Part shown: positions 1 to 7,634 of the stretch, piece after piece | How positions within the stretch are numbered: the stretch's first letter is position 1 | How the letters are laid out: each line of letters opens with the position of its first letter | Source of the DNA: Kiritimatiellia bacterium | GTDB taxonomy: Bacteria > Verrucomicrobiota > Kiritimatiellia > RFP12 > UBA1067 | Assembly: GCA_017650345.1 (NCBI GenBank) | Contig: JAGCFB010000090.1 | Span: 1-32,397, forward strand | Reading direction: 5' to 3' | DNA: 32,397 nucleotides | Notes under the pieces: generated by a model | What the model saw: only the letters and a program-made list of their open reading frames with translations | Databases searched by the model: none | Told to the model about the DNA's origin: nothing | Program-made: the position numbers and the translations under genes

Positions 1-29
1 CATTTCACCATCCTGGCCGTGCGGCCCCG

Positions 30-1409
30 TCAGGGGGCCATTGTCGACATCGTCGCCGCCATGCGGGCCTTGCGTTCCCCTCCGGCGAAGTAGAACTCCT
101 GCCCGGTGGCCTCCATCACGCTGCGCCACAGGTCGCTCTTGAGCGAGACCGTCTGGCGCTCGATGGTCGCGAGCTTGATCGGGACGAGGCAGTAGCTCTC
201 GCCGAGGTTTCCGACGACGCAGTTGGTGCGCCCGGCCATGGCGGCGTGGACGGCGTTGCGCGCGAGCATGTAGCAGCGTATGGCGTCCGTGCCCTTCGCG
301 GGGACGGAGCGGATCGTGTAGCTCGGGTCGAAGTACTTGACGGAGCTCGTGATCTTGCGGCTCTTCATGTGGCACTCGATGGCGCGCTTGAGGAACTCGC
401 CGATGTCCTTCTTGAGGATGTTGCCGGAGGCGTCGCGCACGTCAGGGATGTCCTTGAAGAGCTCCTGGCCCGCGCCCTCGGCGACGACGATGACCGCGTG
501 TGTCTTTCCGGCCGCGAAGCGGTTCTCAAGCGCCGTGAAGAGTCCGTTCGGACCGTCCAGCTTGAACGGGTCCTCGGGAACGAGGCAGAAGTTCACGACC
601 GGGTTGGCGATGGACGCGTACGCCGCGATGAAGCCGGAGTCGCGTCCCATGAGCTTGACGAGTCCGATTCCGCCCGCCGTGCCCTTCGCCTCGACGTGCG
701 CGTTGCGGATCACATCCGCGGCAGACGCGACGGCCGTCTCGAACCCGAAGGAGCGTCCGATGAAGTGGAGGTCGTTGTCGATAGTCTTGGGGATGCCGAC
801 GACGGAGATCTTGAGTCCGCGCTTCACGCACTCGTCGCCGATGTCGCGCGCGCAGCGGAGGGAGCCGTCGCCGCCGATGCAGAAGAGGACGTTGATGTTC
901 ATCCTGACGAGCGTATCGACTATGACGTCCGTCGGCTGCTGTCCGCGGCTGGAGCCGAGGATCGTTCCGCCGAGTTCGTGGATCGTATCGACCTTGTCCG
1001 GGTCGAGCATCACCGGCTGGTAGCCGAGGGCGGGGTTGAGCCCGGCGTAACCGTAGCGGATGCCGAAGATGGACTTCACGCCGTAGTCGAAGGACAGGAT
1101 CTCGACGAGCCCCTTGATGACGTTGTTGAGTCCGGGGCAGAGTCCGCCGGCCGTGACGATGCCGACGCGCGTCCAGCTGGGGTCGTGGAATATCTTGGCG
1201 AGGGGGCCGGCGCGCTCGAAGGTCGGGTTGTGTCCGAGCTTCTCGGCCAGCTCCCTGAGGTAGAGCTCGTTCTCGGTGATGAGGATGCGCTCCCCGTCCG
1301 TGATGAACTCGTGGTGGCGCACGGGCGAGTCGATCTTGCATTCGCCGAGCGTCTCGACGCTGCATGAATACTGGGACTGGTTGGCGATGATCTTGTCTAG
1401 TGCGGACAT
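30..1409 (-). CDS. pfkA: 6-phosphofructokinase, long (plant/protist-like) type
   Basis: A 459-residue protein that should phosphorylate fructose 6-phosphate to the 1,6-bisphosphate in cytoplasmic glycolysis. Seen: TAGGLCPGLN at 86-95, GGDGS at 179-183, PKTIDND at 207-213 (catalytic Asp) and MGRDSGF at 254-260, all classic PFK motifs. It is about 140 residues longer than the E. coli enzyme, with an N-terminal extension of roughly 75 residues, as in the long clade that includes plant ATP-PFKs. The Gly after GGD favours ATP over pyrophosphate as donor (PPi enzymes usually have GGDD), while the Lys in PKTIDND is shared with PPi and plant enzymes; ATP is therefore inferred, not certain. The ATG at 1409 follows an AGGAGGAG ribosome site 6-7 nt upstream. 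It is transcribed divergently from the hydrogenase genes. Confidence 0.93.
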   Translation of the reverse strand: MSALDKIIANQSQYSCSVETLGECKIDSPVRHHEFITDGERILITENELYLRELAEKLGHNPTFERAGPLAKIFHDPSWTRVGIVTAGGLCPGLNNVIKGLVEILSFDYGVKSIFGIRYGYAGLNPALGYQPVMLDPDKVDTIHELGGTILGSSRGQQPTDVIVDTLVRMNINVLFCIGGDGSLRCARDIGDECVKRGLKISVVGIPKTIDNDLHFIGRSFGFETAVASAADVIRNAHVEAKGTAGGIGLVKLMGRDSGFIAAYASIANPVVNFCLVPEDPFKLDGPNGLFTALENRFAAGKTHAVIVVAEGAGQELFKDIPDVRDASGNILKKDIGEFLKRAIECHMKSRKITSSVKYFDPSYTIRSVPAKGTDAIRCYMLARNAVHAAMAGRTNCVVGNLGESYCLVPIKLATIERQTVSLKSDLWRSVMEATGQEFYFAGGERKARMAATMSTMAP

Positions 1410-1450
1410 CTCTTGGCTCCTCCTGCCTTGGGTTTTCGGAAGACACTAAT

Positions 1451-1459
1451 ATTGTACCA
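1451..1459 (-). promoter_or_regulatory. Extended -10 promoter of the phosphofructokinase gene
   Basis: On the minus strand this reads TGGTACAAT, an extended -10 (TGN plus TACAAT) preceded by the A/T-rich ATTTA. No convincing -35 hexamer lies 16-18 nt upstream. It sits about 42 nt before the ATG, leaving a leader that carries the AGGAGGAG site. It matches the same motif in front of several other genes here. Confidence 0.65.
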
Positions 1460-1493
1460 TAAATCCAGGCATTGGCGCATGGGGAAAAGTCCG

Positions 1494-1525
1494 CTTTTCG
1501 CCGTTTACGCTTTTCTCCGTTTACA
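1494..1525 (+). repeat. Two tandem 16-bp repeats at the hydrogenase promoter
   Basis: CTTTTCGCCGTTTACG at 1494-1509 is followed directly by CTTTTCTCCGTTTACA at 1510-1525, 14 of 16 bases identical. Each unit ends in a TTTAC(G/A) hexamer, and the second is the -35 of the promoter at 1520-1549. They could be a regulator site or a duplicated -35. A similar string (CTTTTCACCCTTTACG) occurs at 7779-7794, so it may also be ordinary repeat debris. Confidence 0.55.
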
Positions 1526-1549
1526 CTTCCGGCCAATAAGTGGTATAAT
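1520..1549 (+). promoter_or_regulatory. Sigma-70-type promoter of the hydrogenase membrane genes
   Basis: TTTACA at 1520-1525, an 18-nt spacer, then TATAAT at 1544-1549, with the bases TGG directly before the hexamer (extended -10). This is the only promoter in the window with a good -35. Transcription should start near 1556, only about 19 nt before the ATG at 1575 and slightly upstream of an in-frame GTG at 1560. Confidence 0.75.
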
Positions 1550-1574
1550 ATGCGGCCTTGTGCACGTACTAGAC

Positions 1575-3242
1575 ATGATATTCCTCCTGCCGATCGCCGC
1601 GGTCGTCCCGGCGGCGGCGATCCATGCGACCGGCTACCTCGCAGGCGAGCCCCGCCGCGCGCTGCTGCGCTTCTGGGGATTCTTCCTAGCGACCGCCGCG
1701 TCGATGGCCTTCGTCGTCCTTTCGCCGGACCGCCTGTCCTTCCTCCTCGCGTGGGAGTTCATGGGGCTTTCGTCCGCCGGACTCGTCGCCTTCGAGCACG
1801 GCGAGCGGCACGTGCGCAAGGCGACCTGGACCTATCTCCTCGCCTGCCACGCCGGCGCGTGCGCGCTGATGCTCGCCGGACTCTTCATGGACAGCGCGGC
1901 GACCTTCCTGGCCGCGTTCTTCTGCGCCGTCGTCGGGTTCGGACTCAAGATCGGCTTCCCGCCCTTCCACGTCTGGCTCCCCGAGGCACATCCCGCCGCG
2001 CCCGCCCCCGCGAGCGCCGTCATGTCCGGCGCGATGATCCCGCTCGGCTTCTACGGACTCCTCCGCTTCTTCTGGCCCGCCTGCGCGGTCGTCCCCTACG
2101 CGTCCGCCGCCGGATGGACCCTCCTCGCGCTCGGCGCGTCCGGCGCGGTCCTCGGCATCCTCTTCGCCCTGCCGCAGGCGAACATCAAGCGCCTGCTGGC
2201 GTTCTCGTCCGTCGAGAACATGGGCATAGTCGGACTCGCCCTCGGACTCTCCGTCCTCGCCGGAGTGGAGGACCAGTCCGTCTCCCGCCTCGCGTGCGCG
2301 GGCGCGCTCGCGCACGTCCTCAACCACGCGCTCCTCAAGGGCGGACTCTTCCTCGGCGCGGGATCGGTCCTCAAGGCGACGGGCACGCTGGACGCGGACC
2401 GCCTCGGCGGACTCATGAAGCGCATGCCCTTCACGGGAACACTCTTCACCCTCAACGCCGCCGGGCTCGCGGGGCTCCCGCCGCTCAACGGCTTCCTCGG
2501 CGAGCTTCTCATCTACGCCGCCGCGTTCGACGCCGCGAAGTCCGCAAACCCCGCGCTCGCCGTCGCCGGCTTCATCGCCCTGGCCGCGCTCGCGCTGGCC
2601 GGCGGACTCGCCGCCGCCGCGTACTGCAAGGTCGTCGGCGCCGTCTTCCTCGGCGAGCCGCGCGGCGATGAGGCGTCCGCCGCCCGCGAGACGCCCGCGC
2701 GCATGTGGCTCGCGCAGCTCGCGCTCTTCGTCCTGTCCGTCGCCATGATCCCCGGAACCGTCATCCTCGCGTGCCGCATCACAAGCTGCGGATCGGATGC
2801 GCTTCTCCTGTCCGCAACGGGCGCCGGATGCGCCTTCGCGGCAACAGTCGCGATCCTCGTCGTCGTAAGGAGGTTCCTATGTCCGCGCGGCGGCGTCAAG
2901 CCGTCCGTCCCGACCTGGGACTGCGGATACGGCGAGCCGACGGCGCGCATGGCCTACACCGCGACGGCGTTCACGCAGCCGCTGGCGGACCTCTTCGCCG
3001 GGCTTCTCAAGCCGCGCCGCCACCTGGTCCCCTTCCGCGGCGACCCCGCCGCGCCGACGGACGCCGCGCTGGCGACGGAGACGGACGACCGCGCGCTCGC
3101 CGGATTCTGGCGTCCGCTCTTCTCCGCCGCGGCGCGCGCGCTCCAGCGCTCGCACGTCATCCAGAACGGCTCCCTCCACCTCTACATCCTGCTCGCGATC
3201 CTCGCCGTGGTCGCGCTCCTGGTCGCCGCTCTAGTGTCATGA
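1575..3242 (+). CDS. hyfB: Group-4 hydrogenase membrane subunit, HyfB/HycC (NuoL/antiporter-like)
   Basis: About 555 residues, polytopic, in the proton-conducting NuoL/M/N-MrpD family, and closest to subunit B of Hyf/Hyc-type membrane hydrogenases. Seen: the antiporter core LKIGFPPFHVWLPEAH around residues 122-140 with its conserved Lys, the HxxNHALLKGGLFL segment around 248-260, and the C-terminal TWDCGYGEPTARM motif around 448-460 followed by a long amphipathic stretch and a last membrane helix, typical of HyfB rather than NuoL. It should carry protons (or sodium) across the inner membrane. The open frame extends upstream to 1413, but the promoter at 1544-1549 rules that out. The start may be ATG 1575 or GTG 1560; neither has a Shine-Dalgarno site. 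It overlaps the next gene by ATGA. Confidence 0.85.
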   Translation: MIFLLPIAAVVPAAAIHATGYLAGEPRRALLRFWGFFLATAASMAFVVLSPDRLSFLLAWEFMGLSSAGLVAFEHGERHVRKATWTYLLACHAGACALMLAGLFMDSAATFLAAFFCAVVGFGLKIGFPPFHVWLPEAHPAAPAPASAVMSGAMIPLGFYGLLRFFWPACAVVPYASAAGWTLLALGASGAVLGILFALPQANIKRLLAFSSVENMGIVGLALGLSVLAGVEDQSVSRLACAGALAHVLNHALLKGGLFLGAGSVLKATGTLDADRLGGLMKRMPFTGTLFTLNAAGLAGLPPLNGFLGELLIYAAAFDAAKSANPALAVAGFIALAALALAGGLAAAAYCKVVGAVFLGEPRGDEASAARETPARMWLAQLALFVLSVAMIPGTVILACRITSCGSDALLLSATGAGCAFAATVAILVVVRRFLCPRGGVKPSVPTWDCGYGEPTARMAYTATAFTQPLADLFAGLLKPRRHLVPFRGDPAAPTDAALATETDDRALAGFWRPLFSAAARALQRSHVIQNGSLHLYILLAILAVVALLVAALVS

Positions 3243-4144
3243 AGCTCGTCCCCATATTCGCCGCCGCGCTTCTCGCGCCGCTTTTCGCCGGAATCGTCAA
3301 CCAGACCAAGGCGTTCTTCGCCGGACGCCGCGGACCCGGGCTTTTCAGGCTGTACTTCGAGCTCGCGAAGCTTATGCGCAAGTCGTGTCCGCGCTCGGCG
3401 ACCTCCACCTGGATATTCGACATAGCGCCAGCCGTCTCGCTCGCCGCGACGCTCGTGGCGACGGCGATGTTCCCGTGGGGACCCGGACCGGGCGCGTTCG
3501 CCCCCGCGTGCGCCGCCGTCTTCTTCTACCTCATGGCGACGGGACGCTTCTTCACCGTTCTGGGCGCGCTGGACACGGGAAGCGCGTTCGAGGGGATGGG
3601 CGCGAGCCGCGAGATGCAGTTCTCCGCCCTCGTCGAGCCTGCGCTCTTCGTCATCCTCGGATTCCTCGCCCTGCTCACCGGATCATCTTCGCTCGGCGGA
3701 ATGCTCGGCGGATACGATCCTTCGGACTGGACGCACCACTCCGTGTCGCTGGTGCTGGCCGGGGTGGCGTTCTTCACGATCCTCCTCTGCGAATCGAGCC
3801 GCGTCCCGTTCGACGACCCGGAGACGCACCTTGAGCTGACGATGGTCCACGAGGCGATGGTCCTGGACAACGCCGGACCCGACCTCGCCTTCATCCTCTA
3901 CGGCGCCGCCCTGCGCACGATGCTCCTCGCGGCGTTCCTTGTGGCGATGCTCCTCCCGGAGCTGGACGGAGGCGAATGGACGCGCACGGGCGCGATCTTC
4001 GGCGGAGTCGCCCTAGTCGCCCTAGCCGTGGGCGTGATCGAGTCCATCATGGCCCGCATGCGCTTCACCAAGACTCCGCAGGTCCTCATGGCGACGCTCA
4101 TGACGTCCGTCCTCGCCACCCTCCTCTTCGCCCTCTTCCGCTGA
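3239..4144 (+). CDS. hyfC: Group-4 hydrogenase membrane subunit, HyfC/HycD (NuoH-like)
   Basis: A 301-residue membrane protein of the NuoH/EchB/HycD family, which joins the hydrogenase or dehydrogenase arm to the ion-pumping arm. Seen: a starting membrane helix, RRGPGLFRLYFELAKLMRK near residues 28-50, and the family signature ESSRVPFDDPETHLELTM with HEAMVLDNAGPDL near 184-215. The ATG at 3239 overlaps the hyfB stop (ATGA), so the two are translationally coupled. Homologous operons normally continue with small membrane, large catalytic and iron-sulfur subunits; none follows here. The operon instead runs into a repeat at 4207. The two subunits cannot form a hydrogenase alone, so partners must be elsewhere, or the locus is broken. 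Confidence 0.87.
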   Translation: MKLVPIFAAALLAPLFAGIVNQTKAFFAGRRGPGLFRLYFELAKLMRKSCPRSATSTWIFDIAPAVSLAATLVATAMFPWGPGPGAFAPACAAVFFYLMATGRFFTVLGALDTGSAFEGMGASREMQFSALVEPALFVILGFLALLTGSSSLGGMLGGYDPSDWTHHSVSLVLAGVAFFTILLCESSRVPFDDPETHLELTMVHEAMVLDNAGPDLAFILYGAALRTMLLAAFLVAMLLPELDGGEWTRTGAIFGGVALVALAVGVIESIMARMRFTKTPQVLMATLMTSVLATLLFALFR

Positions 4145-4206
4145 CCCCCTTCAGCGTCGGCGACCCGGCATGTTTTTGCCGGACATCGCCGTTTTCCTCT
4201 CTATTG

Positions 4207-4252
4207 TTGTTTTAGCCACAAAGGACACAAAGAGCACAAAGGGTTCATTGGC
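4207..4252. repeat. Left copy of the CCACAAAGGACACAAAG repeat (half element)
   Basis: 46 bp identical to 7850-7895. It holds only the left arm of the palindromic element seen whole at 7850-7940; the right arm is missing and unrelated sequence follows from 4253. It lies 62 bp after the hyfC stop in the 196-bp gap between hyfC and the sulfatase remnant. Confidence 0.9.
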
Positions 4253-4296
4253 TTCTTTACAGATTTCTTTCGATCATGACCGTGCGCCCCTCCCAG

Positions 4297-4328
4297 ATCG
4301 GCAATGTTTTTCCAACAACATTTCCGAT
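4297..4328. repeat. Inverted repeat (hairpin) beyond the truncated sulfatase
   Basis: Arms 4297-4308 (ATCGGCAATGTT) and 4317-4328 (AACATTTCCGAT) pair at 11 of 12 positions around an 8-nt loop. It lies 12 bp past the sulfatase stop. It could end transcription of the minus-strand genes, but there is no T-run after it, or it could be the edge of an inserted segment. Confidence 0.6.
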
Positions 4329-4340
4329 TAGATGATAATA

Positions 4341-5132
4341 TTACATCATATTCTTCGCCGGATACGGACGCCCCGGCACATGAAGCCGTTCCTTGTGAAG
4401 AAGCGTGTCGTCCGAGCGGCTTGAACCGTGAATCGTATTGATGGCGAAATACAGAAAGAACGGCTGGTCAGGCGTAGTTGCCACATGGTCGCTCGCAAGC
4501 TGCTTCACCTTGGCCGTGAAAAGGTCGGTGGAGTAGATGCCTTCCGCACCCTCCGTCGCGTCGGTGCGGTTTTCGGTAATGCCCATGTACGCGCCGCGAA
4601 CATGTCCCCTGTAGTGGTAGTAGGTGTGCCCGGCGAGATGATCGAGGAATCCGTAGTAATAGTCGAAACCACGGTCGAGCGGATGCGACGTCACGCTCTC
4701 GCCGGATTCCCCGCCGCCGGCAATCCCCCACTTGCCGACCGCCCATGTCGCATAGCCGTGTTCGCGCATTACCGTGCCAAGCGTATTCGTCTCGGAGAAA
4801 GCGCGGTCGAAGCAATTGTCTCGAAGCGAACACTCGCCCTGCCTGAGCCCCGTAAGTATGGACGCGCGGCTCGGTGCGCAAACGGGCGCGGCGCAGTAAT
4901 GGTCGGTCAGCGTCACGCCACTCGCGGCAAGACGGTCAAGGTTTGGCGTCTTTATGCGCGGCAAACCTTCGGCGCGGGCGTTCTGCCAATTGAAGCCGGT
5001 ATCACCCCATCCGAGTTCGTCTGCGAGCATGAAGATGATGTTGGGCTTGCCTGGCCCTACCGCCCCCAGCGCCGAACACGTCAACGCGAGACATACGCCC
5101 AGCAAGTAAACCGTTCTTCTCAGACGTTTCAT
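4341..5132 (-). pseudogene. Formylglycine-type sulfatase, 3'-truncated
   Basis: 263 residues of the arylsulfatase family (usually about 450-550). Seen: a signal peptide (residues 1-24), the metal-site start ADELGWGD at 37-44, the C-x-P-S-R motif CAPSR at 85-89 whose Cys would be converted to formylglycine, GKWG at 133-136 and a His near 235. The frame then ends at ATGATGTAA, so the C-terminal half, including the usual DNG/DHG metal ligands, is gone; no continuation is seen in the 196 bp beyond. The protein probably cannot cleave sulfate esters. Its ATG at 5132 overlaps the stop of the upstream glycerophosphodiesterase (ATGA), so the two were co-translated. Expected site when intact: periplasm or outside the cell, on sulfated glycans. 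Confidence 0.8.
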
Positions 5133-6868
5133 TTCGCCTCGCCTTGCTTCAGCCACGACTTCATTTCGCGCGGGAAGTTGGTTTCGAGGATGGTGAAGCC
5201 GCGCTCGACTAGCCAGCCCCAGCCGTCCTCCGGCGACCCCATGAGCGACGCGCGGTCATCATGCCCGGCGGTGTGGTTGTACCATGTCGCCGCAACGAAT
5301 GCACGCGAGCCGCTCTCAAGAATCTTCGGCAGCAGCGCGAACGTGCGCGTGTCGTTCGAGGCGAAGCGGAACTGGAACGCGAACGGCTTGAAGTTGGCAA
5401 GCCACTCGTCGACATACGTGTCGAGGTTCGCGATCTTGTCCTCGACTACCGGACAGTAAACCACCTTTTCAAGGTCGTCGCCAAACACCGCCCTCGCCTT
5501 TTCGTATGGCCAATCGAGCACAAACACCGTCTCTTCCAGCGTCCCGCACTTCTTCGCGAGTTCGAGAATCTGCGGGACGAGCGCGCCGCCGTCCTGTCCG
5601 GCCTTGTCGAGATAAAGCCGCACCCTGCCCTTGGCGGAGAGCATGTATTCCTCAAGCGTCGGAATCTTCTCCGCCGTCGTCTGGCCGAGCGCGTCGCGCA
5701 GATTGAGCCGCTTTATCTCATCCAGCGTCATGTCGGCGATATACCCTTGGCCGTTCGTCATCCTCGCAACATGCGGATCATGCAGAATCACCAGCTGGCC
5801 ATCCTTCGTGCGCCGCACGTCAGTCTCGACAATATCGACTCCGTAGCGTATGGCATTCTCAAGCGCGGCAAGCGAATTCTCCGGCGCAAGCTTCCAGTCC
5901 GCCCGATGGCTCGCCACCAGCACCTTATTCGCTGCCGGGCCAAGCGAGTGGCGACCGTTTCGTGTCAGATACAGTATGAGCTCAGCGCCGCAATCGGTCT
6001 GTATCAGCGTCGCGCCCTCACGGAGGCACCACCCCCAATTGGAGGCAGGGTCGAGCAAGGCGCGGCAATCGGAATGTGCCGCCGAGAGGTCATCCCACAT
6101 CGCATTCAACCAAAGCCGAGGCGCATTCGGTGCCTTGTGCAGTTCGCCCAGCACAGGAGACACCCTGTCCGCATCGTCAAAGCAGATCTCGTAAACGGAA
6201 GCCTTGCGCGGTTCCTCTGCAAGCCATTTCGGGAAGATCTCGGCGGCGTGTGCATGGTGCGACCAGCAGAACTGCACGACCGGCATGAAGATGAGTTCCC
6301 CGCTTTCCGCAAGCGGCCAGTATTCTCCTAGAAGCGCTTTCGCCGCTTCCGGCGACTCGGTTGATTTTACGATCACCTCTTTTGTCGCGCCAGCCGCCGT
6401 CACAACAGCAAGAATCTCCTGCGGATGCTCCGTAAACCTGTCTATGTTTACGAGGATTCTGCCCTTCGTCAATTCGAGAGCGTCTTCAAGCGTAAGGATG
6501 CCTTCGTCTGTCGTCTTGCCGTCCTTCACGAACCGCAGCGATTGCAACTCTTCCAGCGTCATATCGGCGACCGCGCCATGTCCGTTGGTGACTCGATCTA
6601 CATCCGCATCGTGCATCAGCACAAACCGCCCGTCCTTCGTTCTCCGCGCATCAATCTCGACAATGTCCGCGCCAAGCGCGATTGCCGAAAGGATGGCCGA
6701 GCGGCTGTTTTCCGGGAAGTTGCGCCAGTCGCCGCGATGCATCGCCACAAACACATACTCACGATCATCGGACAAAAACTTTGCCCGAAGCGCTTCCGTT
6801 CGCGTTGCGCCAAACGATGCGGCGGTGAGCGCCGCCACCATTGCAGCAATAATTATTCTCAGCTTCAT
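5129..6868 (-). CDS. Exported tandem-domain glycerophosphodiester phosphodiesterase
   Basis: 579 residues with a signal peptide (about 1-21) and two complete GDPD domains. Domain 1 shows HRGDW at 44-48, PENS at 53-56, the metal pair E71-x-D73 and HD at 86-87. Domain 2 shows HRADW at 321-325, PENS at 329-332, E348-x-D350 and HD at 363-364. Such enzymes cleave glycerophosphodiesters to glycerol 3-phosphate and an alcohol in the periplasm. Both domains keep their catalytic residues, so this is not a dead duplicate fused to a live one. ATG 6868 was chosen over the longer frame (to 6964) because AAAGGAG lies 7 nt upstream and it starts a good signal peptide. It overlaps a short upstream frame and the downstream sulfatase by ATGA at each end. 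Confidence 0.88.
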   Translation of the reverse strand: MKLRIIIAAMVAALTAASFGATRTEALRAKFLSDDREYVFVAMHRGDWRNFPENSRSAILSAIALGADIVEIDARRTKDGRFVLMHDADVDRVTNGHGAVADMTLEELQSLRFVKDGKTTDEGILTLEDALELTKGRILVNIDRFTEHPQEILAVVTAAGATKEVIVKSTESPEAAKALLGEYWPLAESGELIFMPVVQFCWSHHAHAAEIFPKWLAEEPRKASVYEICFDDADRVSPVLGELHKAPNAPRLWLNAMWDDLSAAHSDCRALLDPASNWGWCLREGATLIQTDCGAELILYLTRNGRHSLGPAANKVLVASHRADWKLAPENSLAALENAIRYGVDIVETDVRRTKDGQLVILHDPHVARMTNGQGYIADMTLDEIKRLNLRDALGQTTAEKIPTLEEYMLSAKGRVRLYLDKAGQDGGALVPQILELAKKCGTLEETVFVLDWPYEKARAVFGDDLEKVVYCPVVEDKIANLDTYVDEWLANFKPFAFQFRFASNDTRTFALLPKILESGSRAFVAATWYNHTAGHDDRASLMGSPEDGWGWLVERGFTILETNFPREMKSWLKQGEAK

Positions 6869-6984
6869 TTCGCTTCTCCTTTCGCTTTTCCTCTGCACAA
6901 GAATAGCGCCGTCGAGCATGTTGCGCCAAGCGTGTCGCAGAGGATGTCCTTCTGCGCGTCCCACTCGTCGCCCTGCGAATTCAT
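6865..6984 (-). pseudogene. Remnant resembling the C-terminus of a YjdF/DUF2238 membrane protein
   Basis: A 39-residue frame with an AAGGA site about 9 nt before its ATG, ending in ATGA over the start of the glycerophosphodiesterase. It begins with QGDEWDAQKD and continues with a short hydrophobic stretch (DTLGATCSTALF). From memory this resembles the QGDxWDxQxDM motif and last helix of YjdF-like inner-membrane proteins, which are around 200 residues, so the N-terminal helices are missing. It may be a decayed gene end, or a short leader frame coupled to the next gene. The family match is recalled, not searched. Confidence 0.45.
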
Positions 6985-7011
6985 TTCGTCATTTCCTTAC
7001 TTGACGCTTTG

Positions 7012-7389
7012 CTAGGTCCTGAATGCCATGGCGTCAAGCAGCGGCACTTCCTTGAAGTGTTTAGCGTTGCCGCTCAGAAGCGTATCGCCCGTGTCTAGCG
7101 CAGTGGCGAATATGAGTGCATCGCATACGCCAAGGTCGCTCTTGAGCGCGGCGTCCTCCATTATCGCCACAGCCCTTGACGAGATGTTTGCCGTCACTGG
7201 CAACACGGAGAATCCGAGTGTCGAGAGGAAGCGCTTCATGGAGAGCATTTCCTTTTTGTTGCGGACGCCTTGCAGCAACTCCATGTAAGTGACGGTAGAG
7301 ATTGCCCGCTCTGCCGCCGCGTCTATCGCATCCAGTGCCTTCGCATTCCCGCGAAACGCCCAGATCATCACATCCGTGTCGAACATCAT
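7012..7389 (-). CDS. vapC: PIN-domain toxin (VapC-like ribonuclease)
   Basis: 125 residues with a PIN fold: an early acidic residue in MMFDTDVMIW (Asp4 or Asp6), Glu in YMELLQGV, and Asp residues in SDLGVCDALIFATAL, followed by the usual LLSGNAKHF strand. These acidic residues bind the metal used to cut RNA; VapC toxins often target tRNA or rRNA, but this one's target cannot be read here. ATG 7389 overlaps the antitoxin stop by ATGA, the usual layout for coupled expression. The open frame extends upstream to 7536 only as a shadow of the antitoxin gene. Confidence 0.88.
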   Translation of the reverse strand: MMFDTDVMIWAFRGNAKALDAIDAAAERAISTVTYMELLQGVRNKKEMLSMKRFLSTLGFSVLPVTANISSRAVAIMEDAALKSDLGVCDALIFATALDTGDTLLSGNAKHFKEVPLLDAMAFRT

Positions 7390-7634
7390 GCGAACCTCCG
7401 CTTGGCACGGAGCCCCCGCACATATTCCACAGGATTGGCAAGGTCGTCGCGGTCTGCCCACATTCCGGCGGCCGCGCAGTCGTGAGCCGATGGAGTCTGG
7501 GGGTTTGCTTCCTGCCAGGCGACGATGACCGCCCACGGACGGCCATGCGAAGTCACGGTAACGCGCTCCTTGCGCATTATCGCGTCCTGTATTTCCGGCA
7601 TGCGGTTTCTGAAGTCAAGCATTGTGGCGTTCAT
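7386..7634 (-). CDS. Phd/YefM-type antitoxin
   Basis: 82 residues. The N-terminal part (FRNRMPEIQDAIMRKERVTV then TSHGRPWAVIVAW) matches the Phd/YefM pattern: an amphipathic helix, a short strand and the G-x-P turn, used to bind the operator and dimerise. The charged C-terminal part (residues 45-82) would wrap the toxin. It precedes the PIN toxin with a 4-bp overlap. A GGAG site lies about 7 nt before ATG 7634. The pair most likely represses its own promoter at 7670-7678, as is known for the family. Confidence 0.82.
   Translation of the reverse strand: MNATMLDFRNRMPEIQDAIMRKERVTVTSHGRPWAVIVAWQEANPQTPSAHDCAAAGMWADRDDLANPVEYVRGLRAKRRFA

Noticed and set aside
23-39. A 6-bp GGCCCC/GGGGCC hairpin over the phosphofructokinase stop
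   Set aside because: The stem is short, it includes the stop codon and no T-run follows, so it is not a convincing terminator. ATG triplets at 9-11 and 1-3 on the minus strand may start a next gene but cannot be judged at the edge.
1413-1574. Longer N-terminus for hyfB from ATG 1413
   Set aside because: The promoter at 1520-1549 lies inside that region and the extra residues have no membrane or family character.
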